Assembly (NCBI RefSeq): GCF_011806405.1
Contig: NZ_JAATOW010000008.1
Location: forward strand, 1-64,000
DNA: 64,000 bases
Direction: 5' to 3'
Source of the DNA: Pseudooceanicola sp. HF7
GTDB taxonomy: Bacteria; Pseudomonadota; Alphaproteobacteria; Rhodobacterales; Rhodobacteraceae
Positions 1 through 7,429 of this stretch are shown one piece after another. Numbering within the stretch: position 1 is the stretch's first letter; every line of letters begins with the position of its first letter. The translations under genes were made by a program, and so were the position numbers. The notes under the pieces are model-generated. The model did no database searches. It had not been told where the DNA came from and was given only the letters and a program-made list of their open reading frames with translations.

Positions 1-315
1 AGCCTCTGCCCCGGAATGGATCGGAAAGACCGCGTCCATCCTCGTGAGCCGGAACACCTTGTCCACGTTGGGGCGCAGCGTGGCCAGCTCAAGCTGCGCA
101 CCGCTTTCCAGCTGTTTCATCGCCGCGACGATCGCACCCAGCCCGCTGGAATCGATGAAATCGACCTGCGCAAGATCCAGCACGATCCGCCCGCTCAGCC
201 CGCGCGTGATCTCTCGCATGAGGTCCTTGAACTGGATCGCCACCGCGGCGTCGATCCGCAGGGCATTGACCGTGACGATTGTCACGCCGTCCGTGGTGGT
301 GGTCGTCAGATCCAT
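1..315 (-). CDS. STAS-domain anti-sigma factor antagonist (C-terminus cut by window edge)
   Basis: 105 codons read leftward from an ATG at 315 to the window edge, so the C-terminal end is missing. The protein is a single STAS domain of the SpoIIAA/RsbV type: a VTIVTV strand near residues 11-16, then the motif DFIDSSGLGAI at about 52-62, where Ser56 or Ser57 is the usual phosphorylation site for a partner kinase. Such proteins bind anti-sigma factors or partner-switch kinases in the cytoplasm. The start has a good ribosome-binding site (GGAAGG, spacing about 7). It is divergent from the methionine sulfoxide reductase gene. Its partner would lie beyond the window, so the pathway cannot be named. 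Confidence 0.85.
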   Translation of the reverse strand, partial: MDLTTTTTDGVTIVTVNALRIDAAVAIQFKDLMREITRGLSGRIVLDLAQVDFIDSSGLGAIVAAMKQLESGAQLELATLRPNVDKVFRLTRMDAVFPIHSGAEA

Positions 316-411
316 CGCGGCACCTTCCGGTTTCTGGTCCTTGCTGGACAGGCTAGGGGGCATTCCTTACCAATCCGTGGACATGAGCCTGTGACCGGAC
401 CGGAGACCCAG

Positions 412-882
412 ATGAGCCCCCAGACCCTGAAAGTGGATTACCGCGAACTTGCCGCCGCCATCGCCTCCCTCACGGAGGGGGAAACCGATGAGGTCGCGCT
501 GATGGCGACCCTGGCTTGCGAAATCCACCACTCCGACCAGCGCTTTGACTGGACAGGCTTTTACCGGGTGACCGAACCGGGGCTGCTCAAGATCGGGCCC
601 TACCAGGGCGGCCACGGCTGCCTGGTGATCCCGTTTTCACGCGGGGTCTGCGGCGCGGCAGCCCGGAACGGGGAAACCCAGCTTGTCCCGGATGTAGAGG
701 CCTTCCCCGGCCATATCGCCTGCGCCAGCTCCACCCGGTCCGAACTGGTGATTCCCGTGCGCAACAAGGCCGGGCAGGTCATCGCGGTGCTGGATATCGA
801 CAGTGACCAGCCCGATGCCTTCACCGCAGAGGACGACCGCCAGCTTTCGGCCATCCTGGCCTCTGTCTTCGGGCGGCTGTGA
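412..882 (+). CDS. msrC: Free methionine-(R)-sulfoxide reductase (GAF domain)
   Basis: 156 aa, one GAF domain. Members reduce free L-methionine-(R)-sulfoxide with thioredoxin as electron donor, in the cytosol. The three family cysteines are present: Cys70 (HGC), Cys80 (RGVCGAAAR) and Cys104 (HIACAS). Their 10- and 24-residue spacings equal those of E. coli Cys84/94/118. ATG at 412 is chosen because GGAGA precedes it by 5 nt and because the protein then begins where the family begins; the reading frame stays open further upstream, but that part overlaps the divergent STAS gene. The stop overlaps the next gene's start (TGATG), so the two are probably co-translated. The Met-SO role is inferred from the intact cysteine pattern. 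Confidence 0.93.
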   Translation: MSPQTLKVDYRELAAAIASLTEGETDEVALMATLACEIHHSDQRFDWTGFYRVTEPGLLKIGPYQGGHGCLVIPFSRGVCGAAARNGETQLVPDVEAFPGHIACASSTRSELVIPVRNKAGQVIAVLDIDSDQPDAFTAEDDRQLSAILASVFGRL

Positions 883-1259
883 TGCTGCGCGGCTCCTGCC
901 TGTGCGGGGCGGTCCACTGGGAAAGCGGCGCCCCGGCGCGGGCGTCCCATGCCTGCCATTGCAGCCAGTGCCGCAAGACCTCGGGCCATTATTGGTCCGC
1001 CACCGCCGTGCCGACCGCAAGCCTGACCATCACCGGATCGCAGGCGCTGCGCTGGTACGCCAGTTCCGCCCAGGGGCGTCGCGGTTTCTGCGCCACCTGC
1101 GGATCCTCGCTGTTCTGGCAGATCGAGGGGCAGGACATGACCTCCATCGCCTCGGGCTCCATCGATGGTCCCTCCGGTCTGATCACGGAACGTCACATCC
1201 ACTGCGGCTCAAAGGGCGATTACTACGAGATCGAGCCCGGACCGCAGCAAATCCCCTGA
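882..1259 (+). CDS. GFA/CENP-V family zinc protein
   Basis: 125 aa. The zinc-ligand pattern of the glutathione-dependent formaldehyde-activating (Gfa) family is clear: SCLCGAV at residues 5-11, CHCSQCRK near 26-33 and FCATCGSSL near 68-76. The founding member was proposed to speed condensation of formaldehyde with glutathione, but most homologues are uncharacterised. It is translationally coupled to the methionine sulfoxide reductase gene by a 1-nt stop/start overlap. It sits close to glyoxalase and aldehyde dehydrogenase genes, which would fit electrophile handling, although that link is inference. Family call is firm, substrate unknown. Confidence 0.88.
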   Translation: MLRGSCLCGAVHWESGAPARASHACHCSQCRKTSGHYWSATAVPTASLTITGSQALRWYASSAQGRRGFCATCGSSLFWQIEGQDMTSIASGSIDGPSGLITERHIHCGSKGDYYEIEPGPQQIP

Positions 1260-1307
1260 CTCACCTCCTCCATGGACCTCGGTCGCGCCAGGACGTAGAG
1301 GTTTGCC

Positions 1308-1955
1308 ATGTCAGACAGCTACAACCCGCCCGATACCCCGCTTTCCGTCCTGCACGAGGATCACGAGATCCTGGTCGTCGACAAGCCCAGCGGCCTGCTT
1401 TCCGTGCCGGGCCGGGGCGAACACCTGGCCGATTGCCTGATCCGCCGCGTGCAGGCGGCCTTTCCCACGGCGCTGCTGGTGCACCGGCTGGACCGGGATA
1501 CCTCCGGCGTCATGGTCTTTGGCCTGACGCCCCATGCGCAGCGCCACTTGGGCCTGCAATTCGAACACCGCCGCACCAAGAAGATCTACGTCGCCCGCGT
1601 CTGGGGCAAGCTCGAACCGAAGACCGGAGAAGTCGACCTGCCGCTTTGCGTCGACTGGCCCAACCGCCCGCGCCAGATGGTCGATCATGAAAACGGCAAG
1701 CCGGCGCAGACCGAATGGAAAGTGGTCAAGACCTCTGACAGCGAAAGCCGCGTGCGGCTGTTCCCCAGGACCGGGCGCTCTCACCAATTGCGCGTGCACA
1801 TGCTGGCCCTGGGCCACCCGATCCTGGGCGATCCCTTCTATGCAGAGGGTGCGGCGCGGGACTTTCCCCGCCTGATGCTGCATTCGGAAGAACTGCGCCT
1901 GCTGCATCCCGATGGTGGCGAAGGCATGCGGTTCCGGGCCAAGGCCCCGTTCTGA
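1308..1955 (+). CDS. rluA: RluA-family rRNA/tRNA pseudouridine synthase
   Basis: 215 aa with no N-terminal S4 domain, matching the length of E. coli RluA (about 219 aa), which modifies 23S rRNA U746 and tRNA U32. The RluA catalytic motif HRLDRDTSG lies at residues 59-67 with Asp62 as the nucleophile. Further family blocks include GRSHQLRVHM near 156-165 and GHPILGDPFY near 169-178. It is read alone, converging on the kinase-like gene with only 18 nt between the two stops. Short RluA-type proteins of unknown target also exist, so the exact target is inferred from size and motif. Confidence 0.85.
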   Translation: MSDSYNPPDTPLSVLHEDHEILVVDKPSGLLSVPGRGEHLADCLIRRVQAAFPTALLVHRLDRDTSGVMVFGLTPHAQRHLGLQFEHRRTKKIYVARVWGKLEPKTGEVDLPLCVDWPNRPRQMVDHENGKPAQTEWKVVKTSDSESRVRLFPRTGRSHQLRVHMLALGHPILGDPFYAEGAARDFPRLMLHSEELRLLHPDGGEGMRFRAKAPF

Positions 1956-1973
1956 AAGGCCCGTTCCAGGCCC

Positions 1974-3029
1974 TCACTTGCGCAGGATGCGATCCGTCAG
2001 GTTCTGCCGCCCGGCAATCACCGGGGCCAGGGTCTCTGCCAGGGCCGGATCGCGCGCTTGCAGCAGCTCCAGCTCATCCAGGCGATTGGCGGCGACCAGC
2101 GCCAGCACATCGACCCGGGCCGCGCCGCCGGCGTCCCGGGGCAGGGCGGTGACGGCCTGGACCTTTTCCGAAAGGGCCTCGGGCAGCAGGGCGCGCAGGG
2201 CCCCCTGGGACAGGTCGGTTTCCGCGAAGGTGTAGATCCCCACGCCCTTGCCGGGCTGAGCATAGGTGGCCAGCGCATGGGCGCGGATGCGCCCGTCCGC
2301 CTCCAGAAGGCGGGCGATCTGATCGCCGTCGCGCTCGATCCGGTCTTCGGTGCCCTCGCCATCGGACCAGTCCAGCAGGCGGCGGGTGACGAAATTGTAG
2401 AGCTTCTTGGCGGTGGCCATCCAGATCCGGCTGGGCAGGGCCTTGCGGTTCAGCATCGCATGTTCGGACGGGGTCAGAAGATCCGGCGCATAGGCGCGCT
2501 TCTGCTTCAGCAGGTGGCGCAGATCCTCGCGGGCCATGGTCCGGAACAGCGGGCCACGCAGCCGGTGGACAGAGGCCAGCTGGAAATCGATCACCGCCGC
2601 GCCGCCATCCGGGCGCTGCAACCAGTTCTGCGGCTTGGCGATATCGTTATGGGTGAAGAAAAGGCGCATCATCTCGCGCAGCAGGCGCTGGGCGTCGCGG
2701 GAAAAGGCAGCAAAGGAAGGAGAGGAAAGGGGCAAGGGCGTGCCCTCTGAACAGTCGCGAAGGATGCCCTCGCGGTCATAGCGGATCAGCTCCGGGCAGC
2801 CCTCGATCCCCTTCACGGCGCGCAACCCGCGCACCTCGCGCCGGGCCAGGTAGCGCGCGACGGGCCAGGACCACCAGGGCAGCTCATCCAGCTTGCGCAG
2901 CGCAAGCTTTCGCTCCGGCGCATCCGACAGGTGGCCTGTCACGGTCTCCGAGAAGGGATCGCGTTTCAGGACCGTGACGGGAATGAACTGTGGCTCGGAC
3001 AATGGCTTTTCCTGCGGCTTTCCCAGCAT
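1974..3029 (-). CDS. Protein-kinase-fold protein with uncharacterised C-terminal region
   Basis: 351 aa. The first 190 residues carry a compact kinase-like (RIO/LPS-kinase-like) core: a Lys/Arg-rich strand (KLALRKL, 41-47), a likely helix-C glutamate (RREVRG, 63-68), a catalytic-loop motif FTHNDIAKPQNWL with His127-Asn128-Asp129, and a metal-binding VIDFQLAS motif with Asp148. The catalytic Asp, loop Asn and metal Asp are retained, so phosphotransfer is possible. Residues 200-351 are mostly helical and end in leucine/alanine-rich segments I cannot assign. There are no transmembrane segments. It is divergent from glyoxalase I and convergent with rluA, so context gives no function. Kinase fold moderately sure, substrate unknown. 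Confidence 0.7.
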   Translation of the reverse strand: MLGKPQEKPLSEPQFIPVTVLKRDPFSETVTGHLSDAPERKLALRKLDELPWWSWPVARYLARREVRGLRAVKGIEGCPELIRYDREGILRDCSEGTPLPLSSPSFAAFSRDAQRLLREMMRLFFTHNDIAKPQNWLQRPDGGAAVIDFQLASVHRLRGPLFRTMAREDLRHLLKQKRAYAPDLLTPSEHAMLNRKALPSRIWMATAKKLYNFVTRRLLDWSDGEGTEDRIERDGDQIARLLEADGRIRAHALATYAQPGKGVGIYTFAETDLSQGALRALLPEALSEKVQAVTALPRDAGGAARVDVLALVAANRLDELELLQARDPALAETLAPVIAGRQNLTDRILRK

Positions 3030-3125
3030 CTAGCGCGCCCGGCCCCCCCGGAGCAAGCCCGGCCCCTTCCCCTTGCCCGCGCCGCGCCCTAGACCTTGCA
3101 ACATATCAAAGGAAAAGGACCCGCC

Positions 3126-3521
3126 ATGGCCAAGATGATCCACTCCATGATCCGCGTGACGGATGAAGCCGCCTCGCTTGATTTCTACCGCCGGGCCTTC
3201 GGGCTGGAAATCGCGGAGAAGCTCGATTTCGAGAATTTCGCGCTGATCTACCTCTCCAATGCCGAAACAGATTTCGAACTTGAGCTAACCGTCAACAAGG
3301 GCCAGCAGGAGGCCTACGATCTGGGCAATGGCTATGGCCACCTGGCCGTCTCCGTCGCGGATCTGGATGCGGAACACGCCCGCTTCCTCAAGGAAGGCCT
3401 TGCGCCGCGCGACATCGTCGCCTTCGCGCCCGAAGGCACTCTGATCGGCCGCTTCTTCTTCGTGAAGGATCCCGACGGATACGAGATCGAAGTGCTGGAG
3501 CGCAGCTGCCGCTTCGCCTGA
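3126..3521 (+). CDS. gloA: Lactoylglutathione lyase (glyoxalase I)
   Basis: 131 aa, one vicinal-oxygen-chelate domain pair. The enzyme isomerises the methylglyoxal-glutathione hemithioacetal to S-lactoylglutathione in the cytosol. Expected metal ligands are present: His6 (MIHSMIRV), Glu53 (FELELT), His72 (GYGHLAVSV) and Glu122 (DGYEIEVLE), close to His5/Glu56/His74/Glu122 of E. coli GloA. ATG at 3126 gives the family N-terminus and follows AAAGGAAAAGGA. It is followed by a hairpin-rich intergenic stretch. Assignment is confident from motif, length and ligand set. Confidence 0.94.
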   Translation: MAKMIHSMIRVTDEAASLDFYRRAFGLEIAEKLDFENFALIYLSNAETDFELELTVNKGQQEAYDLGNGYGHLAVSVADLDAEHARFLKEGLAPRDIVAFAPEGTLIGRFFFVKDPDGYEIEVLERSCRFA

Positions 3522-3557
3522 CGCCCCCTTTCTTCTTGCCAGGAAACTCTGGGGGGA

Positions 3558-3611
3558 ACGTTTGCCGGCCCCCGCGGAGGGGGCCGGCAAACGTGGGGGG
3601 CAAAGCCCCCC
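3558..3611. repeat. Strong inverted repeat plus second hairpin in an intergenic gap
   Basis: A perfect 16-bp inverted repeat (arms 3558-3573 and 3579-3594, loop GCGGA) is followed at once by a 7-bp hairpin, GGGGGGC-AAA-GCCCCCC (3595-3611). There is no downstream T tract, so it does not look like a simple terminator for gloA. It may be a REP-like palindromic element or a bidirectional RNA-stabilising structure. Confidence 0.7.
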
Positions 3612-3655
3612 GGCGCCATCGAAGACCGGGACACCCGGATGACATCAGGCCCGGG

Positions 3656-3696
3656 GCAAAAATATGGGCCCCGCGCGATCCGCACGGGGCCCATTC
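3656..3696 (-). terminator. Rho-independent terminator for the aldehyde dehydrogenase gene
   Basis: On the minus strand, an inverted repeat with ATGGGCCCCG / CGGGGCCCAT arms is followed by a T-rich run (ATATTTTT). It starts about 20 nt after the aldehyde dehydrogenase stop codon, which is the expected position for an intrinsic terminator. Confidence 0.8.
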
Positions 3697-3716
3697 CTGC
3701 TGTCTGTCAGGCCCGG

Positions 3717-5168
3717 TCAGGCCGGTTCGACATCGCTGTCCCAGCCAGAGACGGCCTTCACTTCCATGAAGTCCTCAAGCCCCCAGACGCCACCTTCACG
3801 ACCCAGGCCAGAGGCCTTCATGCCGCCAAAGGGCGACCCGGCGCCGCGGGACTTGCCGTTCATCTCCACCATGCCCGAGCGCAGCGCGCGGGCCATGCGG
3901 TTGCGGCGCGCGCCATCGGTGGACTGGACGTAGTTTGTCAGCCCGTAGGGAGTGTCATTGGCGATCTCGATCGCCTCTTCCTCGGTGTCGAAGGGCATGA
4001 TCGTCAGCACCGGGCCAAAGATCTCTTCCCGCGCGATGGTCATCTGGTTGTTGGCATCCGCAAAGACAGTCGGGCGCACGAAGTAGCCTCGGTTGAAGCC
4101 CTCGGGGCGACCCGGACCACCGGCGACAAGGCGCGCGCCTTCGTCGATGCCCTTCTGGATCAGGCCCTGGATCTTGTCGAACTGGGCGGCATTGACCACC
4201 GGGCCGATATGCTTGCCCTCGTCATGGGCCGAGCCGACGGTGACTGCATTGGCGACCGCTGCGGCCTCTTCCACCGCGGCATCGTAGATCTCGCGCTGGA
4301 CCAGCATCCGCGAGGGCGCGTTGCAGCTCTGGCCGGTGTTGTTCATCATGTGCAGCACGCCGCGCTTCACAGCCTTGTCGTCGGCATCGGCGAAGATCAC
4401 GTTGGCGCCCTTGCCGCCCAGCTCAAGGTGAACCTTCTTGAGCGTCTTGGCGGCATTCTGGGCAATCGCGGTGCCGGCGCGGGTGGAGCCGGTGAAGCTG
4501 ACCATGTCCACGTCCTCGTGGCCTGTCAGCGCGGTGCCGGTCGTGGCGCCATCGCCGTTCACCAGGTTGAAGACACCCTTGGGCAGGCCGGCGGCATCGA
4601 TGACCTCGGCAAAGATCATGGCGTTCAGCGGGCTCTCTTCAGAGGGCTTCAGCACCATCGTGCAGCCCGCGATCAGCCCGGCGATCACCTTCAGCGTGAT
4701 TTGGTTCAGCGGCCAGTTCCAGGGCGTGATCATGGCGCAGACGCCGAAGCCCTCGTAGACGATCCGGTCATCGGGGGCATGATCGCCCAGCGGGCGGGTG
4801 AACTTGAACTCCTTGGCGGCATTCAGGAAGTTGGTCGTATGGGCGAAGCCCGCGCCCCACTGGCTGTTGCGGGCCAGGTCGATCGGCGCGCCCATCTCGG
4901 TAGAGACCGCCTGCGCGATGTCCTCGCGCCGCTCGGCGTAGATCTCCAGGATCTTTTCCACATAAGCGATGCGCTCTTCCGGCGGGGTCGCCATCCAGTC
5001 GGGGAAGGCGGCCTTAGCGGCGGCCACGGCGTCATTCACGTCTGCCTCACCGGCGACGGAAATGACCGCGCAGGGCTCTTCCGTGGAGGGGTCGATCACC
5101 TGGTGGTCGCGCGGCTGCGCCGGGTCCACCCAGGCACCATTGATGTAGAACTGGCGTTTCTCGATCAT
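3717..5168 (-). CDS. NAD(P)-dependent aldehyde dehydrogenase family protein
   Basis: 483 aa, full ALDH superfamily length. Members oxidise aldehydes to carboxylates in the cytosol. Visible signatures: MITPWNWPLNQ near 146-156 (cofactor region), VSFTGSTRAG near 223-232, the general base Glu249 in LELGGKGAN, and catalytic Cys282 in GQSCNAPSR. ATG at 5168 is chosen because AGGAGATCACG lies directly upstream. It is divergent from the peroxiredoxin gene and followed by a good intrinsic terminator, so it is monocistronic. The aldehyde cannot be told from sequence; neighbours suggest general electrophile or oxidant defence (inference). Confidence 0.92.
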   Translation of the reverse strand: MIEKRQFYINGAWVDPAQPRDHQVIDPSTEEPCAVISVAGEADVNDAVAAAKAAFPDWMATPPEERIAYVEKILEIYAERREDIAQAVSTEMGAPIDLARNSQWGAGFAHTTNFLNAAKEFKFTRPLGDHAPDDRIVYEGFGVCAMITPWNWPLNQITLKVIAGLIAGCTMVLKPSEESPLNAMIFAEVIDAAGLPKGVFNLVNGDGATTGTALTGHEDVDMVSFTGSTRAGTAIAQNAAKTLKKVHLELGGKGANVIFADADDKAVKRGVLHMMNNTGQSCNAPSRMLVQREIYDAAVEEAAAVANAVTVGSAHDEGKHIGPVVNAAQFDKIQGLIQKGIDEGARLVAGGPGRPEGFNRGYFVRPTVFADANNQMTIAREEIFGPVLTIMPFDTEEEAIEIANDTPYGLTNYVQSTDGARRNRMARALRSGMVEMNGKSRGAGSPFGGMKASGLGREGGVWGLEDFMEVKAVSGWDSDVEPA

Positions 5169-5488
5169 CGTGATCTCCTGACTTGCGCGGGACGGTGCCC
5201 CGGTCATTCGGGCCTGTATTTCCGCAATGCGGACCATTCTTTCACAGGCTTCCCAGCCACTCTGGCACCGCCATGCAAAAGGCGCAATCCCCCCGTAGCG
5301 GCATCCAGTCGCGGCACCGTGAGGCCTGTCCGCAGCGCCCCGGCAAGGCCGCCGCGCGGGTGGGGCGCACCGGCCTCACATGGCACTCAGGTGACAGGTG
5401 TGCATCTGACGCAGGTCTCAGGGGGTGCAATCGGCACGCAGCGCACCTAGGTTCTGTGCCAACGCAACCTGTGAACCGGAGGACACGC
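5169..5488. other. 320-nt divergent intergenic region (aldehyde dehydrogenase / peroxiredoxin)
   Basis: No gene is supported here. It contains the AGGAG site of the leftward aldehyde dehydrogenase gene (5169-5179) and the CCGGAGGA site of the rightward peroxiredoxin gene (about 5476-5483). It must hold both promoters. I could not find a convincing sigma-70 pair or a clear peroxide-regulator operator by eye. Confidence 0.6.
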
Positions 5489-6142
5489 ATGTCTCTGCGT
5501 ATCAATGATACCGTACCCGATTTCACCGCCCAGACCGACCAGGGAGAGATCTCTTTCCACGACTGGATCGGTGACAGCTGGGCCATTCTCTTTTCCCACC
5601 CCAAGGACTTCACGCCCGTCTGCACGACAGAGTTCGGCGCCGTGGCGCAGCTGGCGGCGGAATGGGAAAAACGCGGCACCAAGGTCATCGGCGTTTCCGT
5701 CGATGGCGTGGAAGAACACCAGAAATGGAAAGGCGATATCCAAAGCGTCGCCGGCGCGCCCGCGTCCTTCCCGATCATCGCCGATGGCGATCTGAAGGTC
5801 TCCAAGGCCTTCGACATGCTCCCGGCAGAAGCCTACCTGCCCGATGGCCGCACCCCGGCAGACAGCGCCACCGTGCGCTCCGTCTTCATCATCTCGCCGG
5901 ACAAGAAGCTGCAGCTGACCATGACCTACCCGATGTCCGTGGGCCGCAACTTTGCCGAAGTGCTGCGCGCGCTGGACGGGCTGCAGGCCACCTTCGGCAC
6001 GCCGATCGCCACGCCCGCCAACTGGGAAGTGGGCCAGGACGTGATCGTGGCCCTGTCCCTGGATGACGCGGCCGCGGAAGAGAAATACGGCACGCTCGAC
6101 AAGAAGCTGCCCTATCTGCGCTTCGCCAAGTCGCCGCTCTGA
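5489..6142 (+). CDS. Peroxiredoxin, 1-Cys (Prx6) type
   Basis: 217 aa, the usual length for the Prx6/1-Cys subfamily. It reduces peroxides in the cytosol using a peroxidatic cysteine. The active-site motif PKDFTPVCTTE has Cys45 within the PxxxTxxC pattern. The long C-terminal dimerisation region (residues 160-217) with conserved TPANWEVGQDVIV follows the subfamily. ATG at 5489 has a strong GGAGGA ribosome-binding site. It stands alone, divergent from the aldehyde dehydrogenase gene and followed by a GC hairpin. The resolving thiol or reductant is not visible. Confidence 0.93.
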   Translation: MSLRINDTVPDFTAQTDQGEISFHDWIGDSWAILFSHPKDFTPVCTTEFGAVAQLAAEWEKRGTKVIGVSVDGVEEHQKWKGDIQSVAGAPASFPIIADGDLKVSKAFDMLPAEAYLPDGRTPADSATVRSVFIISPDKKLQLTMTYPMSVGRNFAEVLRALDGLQATFGTPIATPANWEVGQDVIVALSLDDAAAEEKYGTLDKKLPYLRFAKSPL

Positions 6143-6149
6143 CGGTGCG

Positions 6150-6174
6150 GGCCGGCCCCTTCGCGGGGCCGGCC
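6150..6174 (+). terminator. GC hairpin after the peroxiredoxin gene
   Basis: A perfect 10-bp stem (GGCCGGCCCC, loop TTCGC, GGGGCCGGCC) starts 7 nt past the peroxiredoxin stop. No T tract follows, only ACCCCC and then the next gene's ATG 7 nt after the stem. It could act as a terminator, an RNA 3' stabiliser, or a block to translation of the next gene. Confidence 0.55.
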
Positions 6175-6181
6175 ACCCCCC

Positions 6182-6580
6182 ATGCTGGGTTTCCTTTTCG
6201 GTCGCAAATCGCCCTTCGTGCCCCCCGAACGCTGGCAGGAGCTGCCGGCGGGCGATGAGAGCCTGCGCATCAACCGCGCGCTCGAGGACTGGGAAGAACG
6301 GTTCGATTTCGGCGTGCTCTGCCGCGTGACCCTGCCCCGGCCCGGCAGTGATCCGGGCATCGTGGAAGACCGCCTGCGCACCCTTGGCGCGGGCAGGGGG
6401 CGCGCGGTGCTGGCCGTGGTGAAGGCCACGCCCCGGGAGGTGACCTACCTGGCCTACGCGGCCTCGCTGCATGAGGCCGGCGCGCTGCGCAAGGCGCTGC
6501 TGGCGGAGCATCCCGCGCTTGCCTTTACGGTGGAGCGGGACAATTTCTGGCAGGTCTACAGGGAGCTGCTGCCCCTATGA
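6182..6580 (+). CDS. Hypothetical protein
   Basis: 132 aa, soluble, no signal peptide or membrane segment. The start MLGFLFGRKSPF is followed by an acidic/aromatic segment (ALEDWEERFDFG, 33-44), a beta-rich middle (GRAVLAVVKATPREVTYLAYA) and FWQVYRELLPL at the end. I do not recognise a family. The ATG follows a strong hairpin by 7 nt and has no Shine-Dalgarno-like sequence, which is unusual here, so translation may be weak or regulated. It converges on the fucosyltransferase gene and overlaps its stop region by 6 nt (6575-6580). Coding is supported by intact length and codon pattern. Confidence 0.65.
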   Translation: MLGFLFGRKSPFVPPERWQELPAGDESLRINRALEDWEERFDFGVLCRVTLPRPGSDPGIVEDRLRTLGAGRGRAVLAVVKATPREVTYLAYAASLHEAGALRKALLAEHPALAFTVERDNFWQVYRELLPL

Positions 6581-7429
6581 ACCCGCCGGCACCGCGATCT
6601 TCTGCCAGCCGTCCGGAATGATATCGGGGTTGGAAAGCTCTGCCTTGCCGAACCAGCGCGACGGGGCCATGACCCGCTTGCCGGGGGTGGCATTCAGCCA
6701 GGCGCCCCACCAACTGAAGGAGCTGTTGGCGATCACGTTGTGCCGGCACAGCGACATCAGCCGCATGTCCTCGTAATCCGCGTCTGCCCCGTTGTGATCC
6801 ACGAAGACGGGCGTGCCCGGCAGCTTGAGGTTCTCCCGCGCCCAGTCGGGTTCATCGGAAAAGACATAGATGACCGGCTCGCCGTCCAGCTGCGGCAGAA
6901 GCTCGGCCAGGGCCGCATCGTAGTAGGCCTGCCCGCAGATCACGTGGGAGGCATTACTGACGTAATCCCCCCGCCGCAGGTGCAGGGAAACCGAAAGCCC
7001 GCCCGCGATCTGCTCTGCCAGTTCCGCATTGCGACCCTCTGGCGGCGGAAAGGCGAAATCGGCGCGGATTTGTTCGGCGGCATCGGCGAAGTACTTCTCC
7101 GATTGCCAGTAGCCGTGCAGGTAGGACTCGTCCGGGGCCGCCAGGACCGCCGGGTCAAAGCCCAGGCCCTTTTCGCGCCAGTACTTCGGCTTGCTGCCGA
7201 AATGCCGCCACAGGGTATAGGCCAACGGGCGGTCATGCTTGGAAGGGGGCATGCGCGCGGGCTCTGAGCGGTGCAGATCGAAGATCCGGCTCAGGCTCTT
7301 TTCGCCCCGCGCCAGGGCCAGCCGGTCATCCACCACCAGGCCGACGCCGCGCCGCTTCGCCAGCGCCCGCCCCACGGCATATTGGAACATCTGGTTGCCG
7401 GTACGTCCGTGAAACCGCGTGTAGATCAT
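6575..7429 (-). CDS. Alpha-1,2-fucosyltransferase-like glycosyltransferase (GT11)
   Basis: 284 aa, typical length for bacterial GT11. Members transfer L-fucose from GDP-fucose onto galactose of surface polysaccharides. The N-terminus has the family GRTGNQMFQYAVGRALA block (8-24). The nucleotide-sugar motif HLRRGDYV starts at His150 and includes Arg152/Arg153. A C-terminal NSSFSWWGAWL block (near 241-251) is also a GT11 hallmark. The start ATG overlaps the preceding gene's TGA (ATGA), so the two glycosyltransferases form an operon, probably for LPS or capsule decoration. Fold and family are clear; acceptor and linkage are inferred. Confidence 0.85.
   Translation of the reverse strand: MIYTRFHGRTGNQMFQYAVGRALAKRRGVGLVVDDRLALARGEKSLSRIFDLHRSEPARMPPSKHDRPLAYTLWRHFGSKPKYWREKGLGFDPAVLAAPDESYLHGYWQSEKYFADAAEQIRADFAFPPPEGRNAELAEQIAGGLSVSLHLRRGDYVSNASHVICGQAYYDAALAELLPQLDGEPVIYVFSDEPDWARENLKLPGTPVFVDHNGADADYEDMRLMSLCRHNVIANSSFSWWGAWLNATPGKRVMAPSRWFGKAELSNPDIIPDGWQKIAVPAGS

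Noticed and set aside
3639-5450. 603-codon plus-strand frame opposite the aldehyde dehydrogenase gene
   Set aside because: Antisense shadow; composition is unnatural and the minus strand encodes a complete ALDH with catalytic residues and a terminator.
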